Positions 1 through 11,510 of a DNA stretch of 64,000 nt are shown here, piece by piece. The notes beneath the pieces were generated by a model, which did no database searches, had not been told where the DNA came from, and worked only from the letters and a program-made list of their open reading frames with translations. Position numbers and translations under genes: made by a program. The stretch covers positions 2,233,889-2,297,888 of the forward strand of contig CM059194.1 of the NCBI GenBank assembly GCA_030323885.1, in the 5' to 3' direction. Position 1 is the stretch's first letter. Each line of letters begins with the position of its first letter. This DNA comes from Branchipolynoe longqiensis (Eukaryota; Annelida; Polychaeta; Phyllodocida; Polynoidae).

Positions 1-994
1 GGTTTCTGCCTTTTCCCACATCACTGCTGCTTAGCCTGACATGTACATCCATCATCAACTGAGACTCTATACCTGTATGGTTGGTGACAGCTCACAGACA
101 ATGGATCATCTATATCCATCAACATCTCAAGGCAACTGAGACATAGAATAAGCACCAAGAGGACTGAGTATATCTATCATCCATATGGACTACACAGACA
201 GTTGTGAGTGTAATATCATACCATTAAGAATGTATATGTAACTGTACACTTTGTAACTGAGAATATATGGTATAAGCACATATTTGTGTATCATTACTTA
301 GCTTCTTTACTAAGATTAGAAGATGTTCCAAATTCTCTTTTCTCCTCACTATAATTAGCTAGTCTATAAGATTAGGCATTAGTTATTATACGTGACAATG
401 TATATGTGTATTTGTATGTATACAATATATACATAAGGGTATGCATGTATATATGTATACTATATGAGTACGTTGGTAAAAGGTCCTCAGTCTTTGGTGC
501 CGGTCTGGAGGCAGTGCTGTTGACACCGGAACCGAGAGCTATTTTTCTTATTTGTTTACGTTGTGCTGGCCGGTTGTTGGCGCAGATCGGGTACGCTGCC
601 ATTACTCCCCCCCCCCCCCCCACGCCTCCCCCACACACAATCTGCCTCTCTCACCTCAGCTATAGAGGTGAGCAGCAAGCTGTAGACTCAACATGTGGAC
701 AAGCCGGAATACTTGAATATTATATCAGAATGGAACACCAGTGCCTTTGGCGCTGACAAACTATGTTTCCAGATAAATAAAATATTTACCAACACAAAAA
801 GTGATTCTATTTATTGGGGGTTTCATAACCAATGCACGCATTGGACCATGTAATGATTACCGGTCTAAACTCTCCACAGTGCGCAGTGATGGATTTTCTG
901 TATAGCGATGCAACATTGGGATACCGTGCGGACAGTCCCATGCCCTGCTACTCCATTTAATACATTAACATATCGCAAAACTAAACAGACCTCG
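1..994. other. Intergenic DNA, no gene recognised
   Basis: AT-rich sequence without a recognisable coding region. A run of 15 C lies at 607-621 and a TATG-rich microsatellite at about 398-465. Short open frames here overlap these simple tracts and resemble nothing known to me. Confidence 0.6.
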
Positions 995-1210
995 TTCTAT
1001 TCTACCAATGCCAAAGCTTCAAAGTTGAACACACTTGACTTAATATTGTTCTATTCTACCAATGCCAAAGCTTCAATGTTGAACACACTTGACTTAATAT
1101 CATTCTATTCTACCGATGCCAAAGCTTCAATGTTGAACACACTTACTTGACTTAATATCGTTCTATTCTACCAATGCCAAAGCTTCAATGTTGAACACAC
1201 TTGACTTAAT
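995..1210 (+). repeat. 54-bp minisatellite, four copies
   Basis: The start TTCTATTCTACC recurs at 995, 1049, 1103 and 1161. The period is 54, 54 and 58 bp; the third copy carries a 4-bp insertion (ACTT). Because 54 is a multiple of three, a short frame (908-1150) stays open through three copies with an 18-residue repeat, and the insertion breaks it. I read this as a noncoding tandem array. Confidence 0.9.
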
Positions 1211-1223
1211 CAGGTAGGGGCCA

Positions 1224-1278
1224 CGTCTTGGTTTTCAAAACGGCTTGCTTTTTCAAGGCGTATTGAAAAACCAAGACG
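1224..1278. repeat. Short hairpin (inverted repeat)
   Basis: Arm CGTCTTGGTTTTCAA at 1224-1238 pairs with TTGAAAAACCAAGACG at 1263-1278, with one bulged A and a 24-nt loop. It lies just after the 54-bp array. It could be the remnant of a small foldback element; no function is evident. Confidence 0.7.
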
Positions 1279-1299
1279 GTTTTCATATAGGATTATTAG

Positions 1300-3159
1300 G
1301 GGTCGTCATATGTGACACGATGTAAACCATTACTTCAATGTAGCTAACTTGTTATATACACAGACCGATGGGTTGTTGTTTTAGCAGTCTACTCAAGCGT
1401 GGCCACTTGGGTAGGTGTTGGTGTGGATGTGGGTGTGGGTGTGCATGTGCGTGCCGCTACGGACTGAGGTTACGGTTCTTAAGCTTTCTTATAAGTAGGA
1501 TTACAAGAGAACATGCACTGTAATGTTATTCTTAATTCTACACATTCTAGAAATCTGCTGCAAATGATGTCCACTCTGCAGTTAATTAATGGACCAGAAA
1601 TTGTTAAAATGGTGTATTCTAAAATAGCTTGCTCGATGAAATGTACATAACAGTAATTAATAGATTATATGCTATGCCTAAGATAGTTGAACTGGCCAAC
1701 ATCATCGACACATAATTAAGTAATAACCATTACATAATTAAGTAATAACCATTACCATTATGTACATTGTTCCTGGCCAAATTGTAAACGAACCCAGCCT
1801 CAGGCCCACCGCCACTTCCTCCATATGCCCACATACACGACACACCCACTCTCCTCGGTTGCACTGATGTGCGATATGTCCCATGGTCTTCTCGTAGTAC
1901 CCCTATCCTTCTAATTATACACAGGGTTTAGCAGTAGTCATGGATCAGCGACCATGACCCACATGCACACTAAGTATTACGGTTAGAGATTATGCAGGTC
2001 ACGTCGGCACACTTTCCTATTTCTCCACCCAAGCCCAAGCACTGTTACCTATGTAGATGCACAGCCTGCTAGCCACCAACCATTGGTGTTCATAGAAAAT
2101 TTTTATATGAACATGACCATGGTTATATTCAAGTGACCATTGTTATATATATAAACATTTATATGCATGTATATCTGACTCCCCCGCCCCCCCCCCCCGA
2201 ATTGGGTATATGTAGACCTACTGATATAATGTTATTAAATGTATATGATGCACATACACATGACATGTACATTGCATATAATACATACTTATATGTAATA
2301 CTACCGGACTGTTCTACAGCTCATCCAGGTAGACTGTTGTAATAACAAAGTTATGTGGGTGGGTCAGTGGGTATGGGTCGCCCTACCTCCCACAATATCT
2401 CTGAGTGTCGGTTTGTAGAACATTATCCAACATATTTCATGAAGAATGTATCTTTATTTTTTATTTAGCTGATAGCTTAATTTTACTGGAATGCTTGCTA
2501 ACTTGATAGATATGTAGATCATCTTACAATTCACAAAGGCGAACGCTGTGACTGGATATAAAGTGGTATTTATTTCTGTTATGTTTTAATTTGAGGTGTT
2601 TGTGGTGGTTGAATGTTTGATGGTGTGTAGGCATGACACCCCCATGCGCACACCCCTCCAACCTTTTCCCTAGGGACCAGGTCCCATGGGCCAGACTCAA
2701 ACCCTCAACCCTATCGTTTTTATAAATATATTGGACAAGCGATACAGAAGTTGCAGCTTAGTAGCCTTAGTAGCTTCTAATACCACAATCACTCACATGT
2801 GTAACATATACACACAAAAAAAATGATGAATGAACTTACTTTTGTTCCTATATTGAAGGATAGCTGTGTCATATGTTGCATAGTACTAAGAGTAGTCCAC
2901 CATTTGGAACTGGCAAGTTGGCCTGTGTGTAGTCTAGCCCTGTTGAAGTAGGATATGTGTACAGTGAGCTGCGGCACTGGCCATTAAATACAAGTCACTC
3001 TCAGACCTACTCTAAGGGGCCTAAGCTCTGACACTTTCACACTCAGTCTTTGATCAGAAACTTCACAAAAGAAAGCTATAGCACTTCAGCAGTGCCTAGG
3101 ATCACACCTATGCTCGCACCTCTCGCTTCTCTTTCATTTATATTTCATTTATTAGATTT
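1300..3159. other. Intergenic DNA, no gene recognised
   Basis: Nothing coding is recognisable. Visible simple tracts are GTGGGTGTGGGTGT at about 1419-1450, a duplicated ATTAAGTAATAACCATTAC at about 1713-1758, and a poly-C tract near 2180-2200. Confidence 0.5.
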
Positions 3160-3659
3160 NNNNNNNNNNNNNNNNNNNNNNNNNNNNNNNNNNNNNNNNN
3201 NNNNNNNNNNNNNNNNNNNNNNNNNNNNNNNNNNNNNNNNNNNNNNNNNNNNNNNNNNNNNNNNNNNNNNNNNNNNNNNNNNNNNNNNNNNNNNNNNNNN
3301 NNNNNNNNNNNNNNNNNNNNNNNNNNNNNNNNNNNNNNNNNNNNNNNNNNNNNNNNNNNNNNNNNNNNNNNNNNNNNNNNNNNNNNNNNNNNNNNNNNNN
3401 NNNNNNNNNNNNNNNNNNNNNNNNNNNNNNNNNNNNNNNNNNNNNNNNNNNNNNNNNNNNNNNNNNNNNNNNNNNNNNNNNNNNNNNNNNNNNNNNNNNN
3501 NNNNNNNNNNNNNNNNNNNNNNNNNNNNNNNNNNNNNNNNNNNNNNNNNNNNNNNNNNNNNNNNNNNNNNNNNNNNNNNNNNNNNNNNNNNNNNNNNNNN
3601 NNNNNNNNNNNNNNNNNNNNNNNNNNNNNNNNNNNNNNNNNNNNNNNNNNNNNNNNNNN
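3160..3659. other. Assembly gap of 500 N
   Basis: Exactly 500 undetermined bases, a conventional placeholder length, so the real gap size is probably unknown. Open frames spanning it are meaningless. Confidence 1.
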
Positions 3660-3828
3660 TTAGAAGGAATTCTCACCGGACACCGCTAAAGTAAGAAAAC
3701 ACCAAACAAACGAAATGTGCGAATGCATGTAATTTATTGAATCGGTCAACTGGGATCCATATCGAGTGCAATATGCCAGCCTACAAATATCAGCTAAGAA
3801 AGAAACTCAAGGTTTGTTTGAAGAGATG

Positions 3829-4150
3829 CTAAAGTTGCATAGTTCGATTGTTTTGAGCTTCTGACATTTTCTGAGATAAATCTATGAGGTTGATCCTAAT
3901 AATGTACCTTAGTTTAGCTTGAAGTAACTTTTTTTGTAATGGCTAACTTTTGTGATCTTTGAAGTGCAACCATACAAAATTAATGTTGGTACACATGCCA
4001 AAACTCAGACATCATATTCATAGCAATCTGCAGTAACAGGTTATATTCAATTGCCTCAGTTTTCCCTTTTGTGTGGCGACATATGTGTAATAAGCACGCC
4101 TGTATCTAAGTTAGATATGTTGAATCAGATTTAGATAATTGCTCAAATAT
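3829..4150 (+). mobile_element. TTAA-type short element, left end and body
   Basis: The start TAAAGTTGCATAGTTCGAT and the body (TTTTCTGAGATAAAT, GAAGTAACTTTTTT, CATGCCAAAACTC) match, with divergence, the elements at 18463-18811 and 58792-58880. The right terminus is not evident, so this copy is probably truncated. It is a non-autonomous element with no coding capacity. Confidence 0.6.
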
Positions 4151-4507
4151 AAGCAGGCCTAACAAGTTTTAGTGGTGCGGGGGGTGGGGGGGGGAGAATA
4201 TGCAGCTTAAATGGCAGACACAAATAAAAGCAGGCCCATAGCTTTGTCTTTTGTTGTATTTTTAATTTGTTTAATGTTGTTGGTTCCCTATGGCTATGCC
4301 ATTATGCAGCGTGCAATGGGCAAACAGGACTGTGCCCATAAACAGTAGAATCCAATAAGCAGGCAGGGCTGAGGCCAGACAGGTGGCGCATCTTTCTGTC
4401 AGATAGTGCATCTATTCACATCTATGACGGACAAGCGACACTAGTTTCATTCGAAAGCTGCCTCGCTAATAGACATTTTCCCCACACGGTGAGCTGCAGC
4501 GCACTAC
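4151..4507. other. Intergenic DNA, no gene recognised
   Basis: A G-rich patch at about 4176-4196. Nothing else is recognisable. Confidence 0.5.
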
Positions 4508-4705
4508 ATTAGTCCTTGCTACTGTCACCAGAGGGCGGATCGTGGTGGAAATCCGTCATGAGACCCGCAGGAGGCTACAGGGTTAGGTGTTAAAAACAAG
4601 ATTAGTTCTTGCTACTGTCATCAGGTGGCAGGTTGGAAGTTGAAATCCTTTATAAGACCTTTTCCATGGAGGATGTTGCAGAGCTAGCTGCTACCGACAA
4701 TATTA
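4508..4705 (+). repeat. ~105-bp tandem repeat (family TR-A), left block
   Basis: Two copies of a unit containing TTAGTTCTTGCTACTGTCA, AGAGGGCGGA, GTGGAAATCC and CTTTTCCACGGA, ending GAGCTAGCTGCTA. The array resumes at 5531-6048 after about 825 bp of unrelated sequence. Diverged units of the same family occur in opposite orientation at 20558-20815. Confidence 0.8.
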
Positions 4706-5530
4706 TGTAGAGTGGGTGTTCGATTATGTGGCTATGTAGGTAGGCTAAAGTGAAAAACAATACAGACGGAGAGAAAGAGAGAAAGTAAAGCAAAAGTAAG
4801 TGTCCCTCTGGTTTATTATATGAGCCTGTCTCGAAAGGTGATAACTCTTCTTTTGTTTGTCCATTGTAATGATTGACACAAAACAGCACAGAAACGGTTA
4901 CACTGAAAACACAAGGACATTTGCTTCAAATCAATATGTATTCTATTGGGATTATGAAACACCATGTAAAAAACAAATCAGTTTATCCTAGCAAATGCAT
5001 AAGCAGATAGTATGTTGATCGTTACAATGGACATATCTCATATATAGTAGATGGATTCTTGGTATTGGATCATGCCATTCACTCCAACCAATAGGGATCC
5101 TGCACTCCTGGTTCCTCCAATAGGGATTCAGCATTTCTCGTTACCATAACCACCAGTGGTCTTCCCCCCACCAGTACTGGTTGACCTGTGGCCACTACCA
5201 ACCTTGACGACTGTGTGCATTGAGCCCTACCTCATCAGAGAGCCAGGTCATAAGTGCACTCACACCAAGACCTGCCAATCATCCCTATCTCTATAATACC
5301 TGCCCTCAAGCATGGGCCAAGCCATATATATATCATCATCATCATCATGCTGTCGGTCGCGATGCGACAAAGACTGCTTTCATTACTTGACCGCCGCTCT
5401 CCATTTAGCTCTCTGCTCCCTATACACAACATAAATATAGACACACTCTTAGCCAGCCACACAGAATAATAATAGAGGATTTCCGTGTTCCCCCTCTGCT
5501 GATTATCGGATTATTTTATAATTAGAATTT
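4706..5530. other. Sequence interrupting the TR-A array
   Basis: Non-repetitive sequence splitting the array, probably an insertion. Positions 5332-5407 hold a (CAT)n run followed by GTCGGTCGCGATGCGACAAA and CTTTCATTACTTGACCGCCG. The same block recurs at 54381-54452 and partly at 54494-54530, so it belongs to a dispersed family. Short frames on both strands are open but unrecognised. Confidence 0.5.
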
Positions 5531-6048
5531 GAGTTGGGGTGGAAATCTTGTATTACATCTTTTCCACGGAACATGCTGAAGAGCTAGCTGCTAGCGACAA
5601 AATTAGTTCTTGCTACTGCTGCCAGAGGGAGGGTTGGTAGTGGAAATCCGTTATATGGTCTGTTCCAGGGAGGAGGGTGCAGAAGTACCTGCAAGCAACA
5701 TTAGTTCTTGCTACTCGTGACAGATGGTGGGTTGAGGGTGAATCTATGTTATTAGACCTTTTCCACGGGAGATGCTGAAGAATTACCTGCTAGTGACAAA
5801 TTTGTTCTTGGTACTACAGTCAGATGGCGGCTTGGTGGTGGAAATCATTTACAAAATGTTGTCAACGGAGTATGCTGCAGAGTTAGCTGCTAGTAACAGC
5901 ATTAGTTCTTGCCACTCCCGTTAGATGGTGCATTGGTAGTGGGAATCCTTTATATGACCTTTTCCACAGAGCGCTGCAGGGCGTTATACTACCTGCAGCA
6001 TTAGTTTGTGTAATTAACACCAGAAGGCGGAATTGTAGTGAATATCCA
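5531..6048 (+). repeat. TR-A tandem repeat, right block
   Basis: About five diverged units of the ~105-bp repeat, each with TTAGTTCTTG, GGTGGAAATC, CTTTTCCAC and GCTGCAGAG-like segments. Confidence 0.8.
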
Positions 6049-6135
6049 AATCCAAATCAAAGCATGTTCCACACAACAGAGTAGATATTAATAGTGTAGA
6101 TGTCTCACATTTAGTATTTATATTCACATAATGAA

Positions 6136-6375
6136 TTACACTCCACATATGTATATATATATATATATATAACCTCCCACAGGACTGATGCTTCCCCACC
6201 ATATCAGGTGCGGGGGAGCACCGGAGGTGGCACCACTAGTCATGAGCATGGGAAGGAGGCAATACAGAGAATTTGGTGCAATAAAATATATAGCAACCTT
6301 TTTCGCTTCAGTGCCTTTATCCTTGCATAATGCATTATACATCAACATACTCTCCACCTTCCTATCGCGGAATGA
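6136..6375 (-). repeat. Dispersed repeat with a (TA)n tract
   Basis: Read on the minus strand, this matches 48990-49215 on the plus strand over ~200 bp (GATGTATAA, TATATATTTTATT, TCTGTA-TGCCTCC, CCCATGCTCA, GGTGCCACCTCCGG). The (TA)n at 6150-6170 lies at one end. Open frames here are not conserved between the two copies, which favours a mobile or duplicated noncoding element. Confidence 0.7.
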
Positions 6376-6434
6376 TTATAGATAACGCAGCAAGTAGTGA
6401 ACAGTGCAGGGAAGGTGACGTGGTAAGATGGCGG

Positions 6435-6990
6435 GAGTGAGCAGGTTGTGAGCACGTTATGAGCAGATTGTGAGCAGGTTATGAGCAGATTGTGACCAGG
6501 ATGTGAGCAGGTTGTGATCAGGTTGTCAGCAGATTGTGAGCAGGTTGTGAGTAGATTGTGAGCAGATTGTGAGCAGGTTGTGAGCAGAGTGTGAGCAGAT
6601 TAGGAGCAGGTTTTGAGCAGATTGGGAGAAGGTTTGGGAGCAGGTTGAGGGCAGGTTGTAAGAGGATTTTGAGCAGGTCGTGAGCAGGTTGTGAGCAGGT
6701 TATGAACGGGTTGTGAGCAAGTTATGGGCAGATTGTGAGCAGGTTGTGAGGAGATTGTGAGGAGATTGTGAGGAGATTGTGAGCAGACTGTGAGCATATT
6801 GTGAGGAGAATGTGAGCAGATTGTGAGCAGATTGTGAGCAGGATGTGAGCATGGTGTGAGCAGATTGTGAGCAGATTGTGAACAGATTGTGAACAGATGA
6901 TACGCAGTTTGTCAGCAGGTTATAAGCAGGTTGTGAGCAGGATGTAAGCAGGTTGTAAGCAGTTTGTGAGCAGATCAGGTCAGTGCGGGA
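6435..6990 (+). repeat. 11-bp minisatellite GAGCAGATTGT
   Basis: About 50 degenerate copies of GAGCAGRTTGT. Minus-strand frames of up to 149 residues run through it with a periodic LLT/SQSAHN pattern. That is expected of an 11-bp repeat that samples all three frames and is not evidence of a gene. Confidence 0.9.
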
Positions 6991-7134
6991 GCATTTCATC
7001 AGCAGGTGAGTGATGGCACCCTGAGGCTGCCTTGTCTGACGGTCAGCTGTTATCGGCAAGAAAAGTCTGTCGGGGTTCAACTGGAGCATGGCAGGTCGTG
7101 TCTCCCTGCCACGCTTCACCCCCACTCCCCATCT

Positions 7135-7506
7135 TACCCTCCTCACCACCTCACCACCTCATTGCATCACCGGCTTACTGTCTTACAACCTCACCACCTC
7201 ACCACCTTACCACCTCACCACCTCAACACCTCACCGGCTCACCACCTCACCACCTCACCACCTCAACACCTCAACACCTCACCACCTCACCACCTCACCG
7301 GCTCACCACCTCACCGACTCACCACCTCACCACCTCACTGTCTCACCACCTCACCACGTCACCACTGCACCACCTCACCACCTCACCACCTCACCACCTC
7401 ACCACCTCACCACCTCACCACCTCACCACCTCACCACCTCACCACCTCACCACCTCATCACCTCATCACCTCACCACCTCACCACCTCACCACCTCACCA
7501 CCTTAA
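7135..7506 (+). repeat. 8-bp minisatellite CACCTCAC
   Basis: Some 45 copies of CACCTCAC with variants (CACCGGCT, CACCTCAA). All three plus-strand frames stay open because the octamer has no stop in any phase, giving Thr/Ser/Pro/His-rich translations. This is an artefact, not a protein. Confidence 0.93.
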
Positions 7507-7529
7507 CAGGATAGACTAAGGATGACTGG

Positions 7530-7645
7530 TTCTCGCAATGTCTGGCTGTGTGGGATATCGGTCATGGTGCCGATAGCCGGGTCCCTGAGTGAAGCAGCAC
7601 TATACAATTCTCATGAGCGCGCACTGTCACAAGTCGGCAGTATCA
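7530..7645 (+). mobile_element. SINE-1 fragment, plus orientation
   Basis: Diverged middle and tail of the main SINE: GATGACTGGTT, GGGATATCGGTCATGGTGCC, CTCATGAGCGCGCACTGTCA, CAAGTCGG. The tRNA-like head is missing; the 8-bp minisatellite lies directly upstream. Confidence 0.65.
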
Positions 7646-7942
7646 ACTGAAACTACACCAACTAACGGCACTCAACTACTCAAGTGACTGGTCAGGCCTT
7701 CTGCCTCGCCTGGTGCTGCCACCTGGCTTCTTCCTCCTCCCTTGGCTCTGCTTCACGCATGTACCACTTGGTTGAAAAGTAACGAAGTAATAATATCTTG
7801 ATTTCATGTGCCCCAACTTTATGCGAATTCAGACATAACACCATCAGTCGACCCGAAATTCTTTAAGTCAAAGGCTCTTTTTCACTGTCGTAGTTTATAG
7901 CCCCCAATGTTCGCGGTATTATGGCAATTAGTTGATATATAT

Positions 7943-8185
7943 GAAGAGTTCAGGTGCAAAATCCCTGTAAAGGCCAATTCAAAAATTGCGATAGACATAA
8001 CAATCAAACCTACACAATTGATATATATCTGTTATTGCTACTTTCTTGGTATTTGCTCCATAATCATGTGGACACAACAAACAAAAGTAGAATTAGTCAG
8101 AATCAATATTATTTTCACGTACAACTCTTGTATTTTTATTTTATTTTTAGATTGGCGTTTACTAGGTTTTGTACCTGAACTCTTC
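7943..8185 (+). mobile_element. MITE-A copy 1 (243 bp)
   Basis: The ends are inverted: GAAGAGTTCAGGTGCAAAAT on the left and the complement ending CCTGAACTCTTC on the right. A longer imperfect stem includes GTAAAGGCCAATTC against GATTGGCGTTTAC. Other copies are at 37930-38128, 44770-45006 and 55987-56178. Flanks are AT repeats, so the target duplication is ambiguous (ATATAT on both sides). No coding capacity; a miniature inverted-repeat element moved in trans. Confidence 0.8.
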
Positions 8186-8289
8186 ATATATTATTTTTTC
8201 TTTAAGATGTATCATTCCTATTGGGATAAACAGGTCAGCTAATCGACACGGCCTGATGGACTAGCATCATGTTCTAGACAGCGGGGCAC

Positions 8290-8900
8290 TTTAGTCCCAG
8301 ATTTAGTTGCCAATATTAGGATAAACAGGTCAACATATCGACATGAACTGATGGAACCGCGTCATGTTTAAAGCTGCATGAAATTTTGACAGGCAGTCCA
8401 GATTTAGTCGGCACTTTTGTGATAAACAGAGACAGCAGAAAACATTGCCAGGAATTCCAGAATTAATCAACAATGTTGTGAAAAAGAGACACAACAGAAA
8501 ACATTGACAGGAAGTCCAGATTTAGTCGGCAATGTTGGGATAAACGGTCACAGCAGGAAACCTTTACGGGAATTCCAGATTTAGTCAGCAATGTTGAAAT
8601 AAACAGACACAACAGAAAACATTGACAGGAAGTCCAGATTTAGTCAGCAATGTTGTGATAAACAGACACAGCAGGAAACTTTGATGGGAATTCCAGATTT
8701 AGTTGGCAATGTTGAAATAAAGAAACACAACAGAAAACATTGACAGGAAGTCCAGATTTAGTCAGCAATGTTGCGATAAACAGAGACAGCAGAAAACATT
8801 GACAGGAATTCCAGATTTGGTCAGCAATGTTGCGATAAACAGACACAACAGAAAACATTGACAGGAATGCCAGATTTAGTCAACAATCTTGGGACAAGCA
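8290..8900 (+). repeat. 59-bp minisatellite, about ten copies
   Basis: The unit contains GAAAACATTGACAGGAA, TCCAGATTTAGTC, GCAATGTTG and GATAAACAGACACA. For example, GAAAACATTG recurs at 8792 and 8851, 59 bp apart. Alternate units have AACATTG or AACTTTG, hinting at a two-unit higher-order pattern. No spacers, so not CRISPR-like. Confidence 0.9.
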
Positions 8901-9640
8901 GGGCACCCTACCGATATGGCCTGGTGGAACAGGGCAATGCTTGAGACAGCAGGAACTGTCCAATGGCAGCCTGGATTTACTCTCGGCAATGGACGGGCTT
9001 TCTATGGATGTCACTGTCTACTCAACCCTTGACAACAGGGGGGAACCGTGGACCATAAACACTGACGCCAGGATCCGAGCTGTGTGAGAGGGGAGTATAA
9101 GAGGAGGTCAGCACCCAGAGCCAACAGTGCACCTATATATATAGACGCATGCTCGAAAGCGAGGCTTATGCATCCTTAGAATATGCAGTCTATGTAATAA
9201 TTACTGTTTTATGGTGCCCGTCCTGATATGACATTAGATGTTGCTAGGACGAAAAACTACGACAACCAACCAACATGTTTTATGTTGCACTGACCTCCTC
9301 TAGTGACATGGCACATACACAGGTAGGTGTACGGAGGATGATTACATCAGGTGGCCTAGATGTGATAATGCTTAGAACGCTACCCCCGAAATGGTAAAAG
9401 TGGTGTTCCAGTCCAGCATAATAGTTCCATTTCTGTACACCCTCCTCCCCTGTCTATGACTCTGGTGCCGTGACCAGGATTCCATTTGACCATTTTCTCT
9501 GTTGGTATCGTGATTTATTCATATTACTAGTACCCTATCCAACCAGGAGAAAATATGAAGTAAATTATGGTTGGAGACTGTGTTTATTGTCTGGGAAGAT
9601 AATAGAACATTATCAGATCGGAAGTCAAAGGTAAACAGTA
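8901..9640. other. Intergenic DNA with a SINE-1 tail
   Basis: Positions 9210-9280 match the 3' tail of SINE-1 (CCGTCCTGATATGACATTAG, GATGTTGCTAGGACG, AACAACCAACCAAC). Nothing else is recognisable. Confidence 0.55.
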
Positions 9641-9860
9641 CAGCCAGCAATGGCCGATAAAAGTGGTGGTTATCCACTCGCAGGTGGCGCCATGTGGCAG
9701 TAGAGGGAACTAAGTCCTAAGTAGCATATACTGCAGTTCGTAATATATATATTGTGCTTTATATAACAGAGAGGTGCATATGTGCTTGTTTATATTCCCA
9801 CGGTCCTGATATGACATTGGATGTTGTTAGGACGTAAAACAACAACAAACAAATTATATT
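9636..9860 (+). repeat. Dispersed GGTGGCGCCA repeat plus SINE-1 tail
   Basis: Positions 9640-9805 (CCACTCGCAGGTGGCGCCAT, GGAACTAAGTCCT, CTTGTTTATATTCCCA) match the family at 10145-10330, 43436-43892 and 54195-54380. A SINE-1 tail (GGTCCTGATATGACATTGGA, TAGGACGTAAAACAACAAC) follows directly. Confidence 0.65.
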
Positions 9861-10144
9861 CCAATACCTTCCTTATACAGCACATTTAATCATTGTTAGA
9901 TCCTGTGAGTATACAGTCGAACACATTTAATATTTATTACATCCAGTGAGCAATCAGTTTAAAGTCAAAAACAAACACTGGAGATTCCTAAATCCTTGCT
10001 CTATCCTAGGAATGCCAACCACCAGCCCAGGTAGCAACAAGTATAAATATGTAACTCATTCATTTGAGTTAGTCGAAGCTTCAACCCAAAGTTTCAACAG
10101 CTCGATCTGCCTCACAGACAGCGAGTGTTCAACCCATTTGGCAA

Positions 10145-10330
10145 TTTAAAATCTGACCATCCGAGCAGGTTTGGAGGCGGTAGGCCAGGAGCCACTCATA
10201 GGTGGCGCCATAGCGGCAGAAGCAGGAACTAACTCCTATGATAGTAGGATAGTAGGTAATAACTAATATATAGAAGAGAACTGATAAGTGGCAGCGTCCT
10301 TGTTTATATTCCCATAATAGATTATAGAAC
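10145..10330 (+). repeat. Dispersed GGTGGCGCCA repeat
   Basis: ATCTGACCATCCGAGCAGG, GCCAGGAGCCACTCATAGG, TGGCGCCATAGCGGCAGAAG and TCCTTGTTTATATTCCCATA match the complement of 43685-43892 at high identity. It ends next to a (TATATG)n tract. Confidence 0.75.
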
Positions 10331-10412
10331 ACATATATGTATATATGTATATGTATATATGTATATGTATATGTATATATATATGTATGTATCATATATG
10401 TATATGTAGAAT
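10325..10412. repeat. (TATATG)n microsatellite
   Basis: Interrupted ATATGT/ATGTAT runs. Confidence 0.85.
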
Positions 10413-10654
10413 TCAACACTGCTTATTTAGTGTGGCTAGTCGAACGTTTTCAGCAATTTCTGTTGTGTCCCGTTAGTTGTCTCATAATGCCATTTACATA
10501 TACATCACGTGACATGCCGTTCCTCCGTAGACGGACATAGCACTGTGTCCTTTCTACCATCACACCCAATAACCCGGAAGAGAGTTGGCTAGGTCGATGT
10601 CTTGGCCTGTATCCATTTACTATGGTTGCATACACTATGATTGTAGAAACTGCC

Positions 10655-11010
10655 ATCATTTGATTGTTATTTGTGGCGGTTTTACGTCCTGGCAACATCC
10701 AAGGTCATATCAGGATGGGTACCGACTTGTGCCAATGCATACTCATGGTGATGTTATAGTACTGCCCCACTGGGAGACCAGGCCACCAGCACCATGACCT
10801 GATATCCCACTCAGTCACATTATCCTGATACTGAGCTAACCAGTCATTGCCCTATCCTAGTAATGCCGAGTGCCAGGCTATGTAGTGGCATTCTGAATTG
10901 TGTAAGTTATTGGTTGGACTCAGCTAAGGTTTTCAAACTCCTCACCTTCCACACATGAAACATGTGCGCTACCGATGAGGGAACCATGTCCCGTTCCCAT
11001 CAGAAGAAAA
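10655..11010 (-). mobile_element. SINE-1, near full length, minus orientation
   Basis: Reads as the complement of the SINE: tail side GGCGGTTTTACGTCCTGGCA, then GGTCATATCAGGATGGGTAC, CCCCACTGGGAGACCAGG, CCACTCAGTCACATTATCC, and CCTATCCTAGTAATGCCGAG near the head. The head side (GTTATTGGTTGGACTCAG, TTTCAAACTCC) corresponds to a degenerate Pol III B box. SINE-1 is non-autonomous, about 330-360 bp, and presumably mobilised by a LINE. Confidence 0.85.
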
Positions 11011-11039
11011 GTTGTACCACGCGCCTAATAACAGAACAA

Positions 11040-11510
11040 AAACAACAATTGGGCAATATCTGTTAGTTGTCCTGTGGCTTGTATACTACTCTAATGTATG
11101 GGGCTGAGACATGGACAATCTCTAAGAAATTGTACAAATGTTTAGCAGCATTTGACATATGGACTTATCGAAGGATGATGAAAATATCATGGACAAAGAT
11201 CACCAACGAAGAAGTTCTCAGAAAAATTAAAAATAAGAAACCCTTGTTTGCCACTATACAGACAAAGAAACTTATTTATTTTGGCCACATCATTCATCAG
11301 AGTTCAATATACTGTACATCTTTGGAAGGGAAGGTGAATGGCAGCAGAGGGAGAGGGAGACCAAAAACATCATGGTTTACAAATATTTCACAGTGGACAG
11401 GCTTGAATTATTCACAGTCTATGAGAACAGCACACCATCGGCACAAGTGGAGAACCATTGCATCCAACCCTTGACTAGAGGACGGAACTATTGATTGATT
11501 GAAAACGTAA
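11040..11510 (+). pseudogene. LINE 3' end (C-terminal region of reverse-transcriptase ORF)
   Basis: The open stretch 11067-11474 encodes the C-terminal part of a non-LTR retrotransposon polyprotein downstream of the RT domain. Recognisable pieces are LMYGAETWTISKKL, YRRMMKISWT, ITNEEVLRKI, YFGHIIH, GSRGRGRPKTSWF and WTGLNYSQS, in the order seen in jockey/CR1-group elements. The upstream part including RT is absent, so this is a 5'-truncated copy, as usual for LINEs. The 3' end is a TTGATTGATTG tail near 11492-11502. A second copy of the terminal ~180 bp is at 23105-23310. It is not a host gene; the frame survived because the fragment is short or young. Confidence 0.85.

Noticed and set aside
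3050..3694. Frames spanning the N gap
   Set aside because: Most residues are undetermined.
8290..8900. CRISPR-like regular repeat spacing
   Set aside because: Units are contiguous 59-bp tandem copies without variable spacers, in a eukaryotic context.
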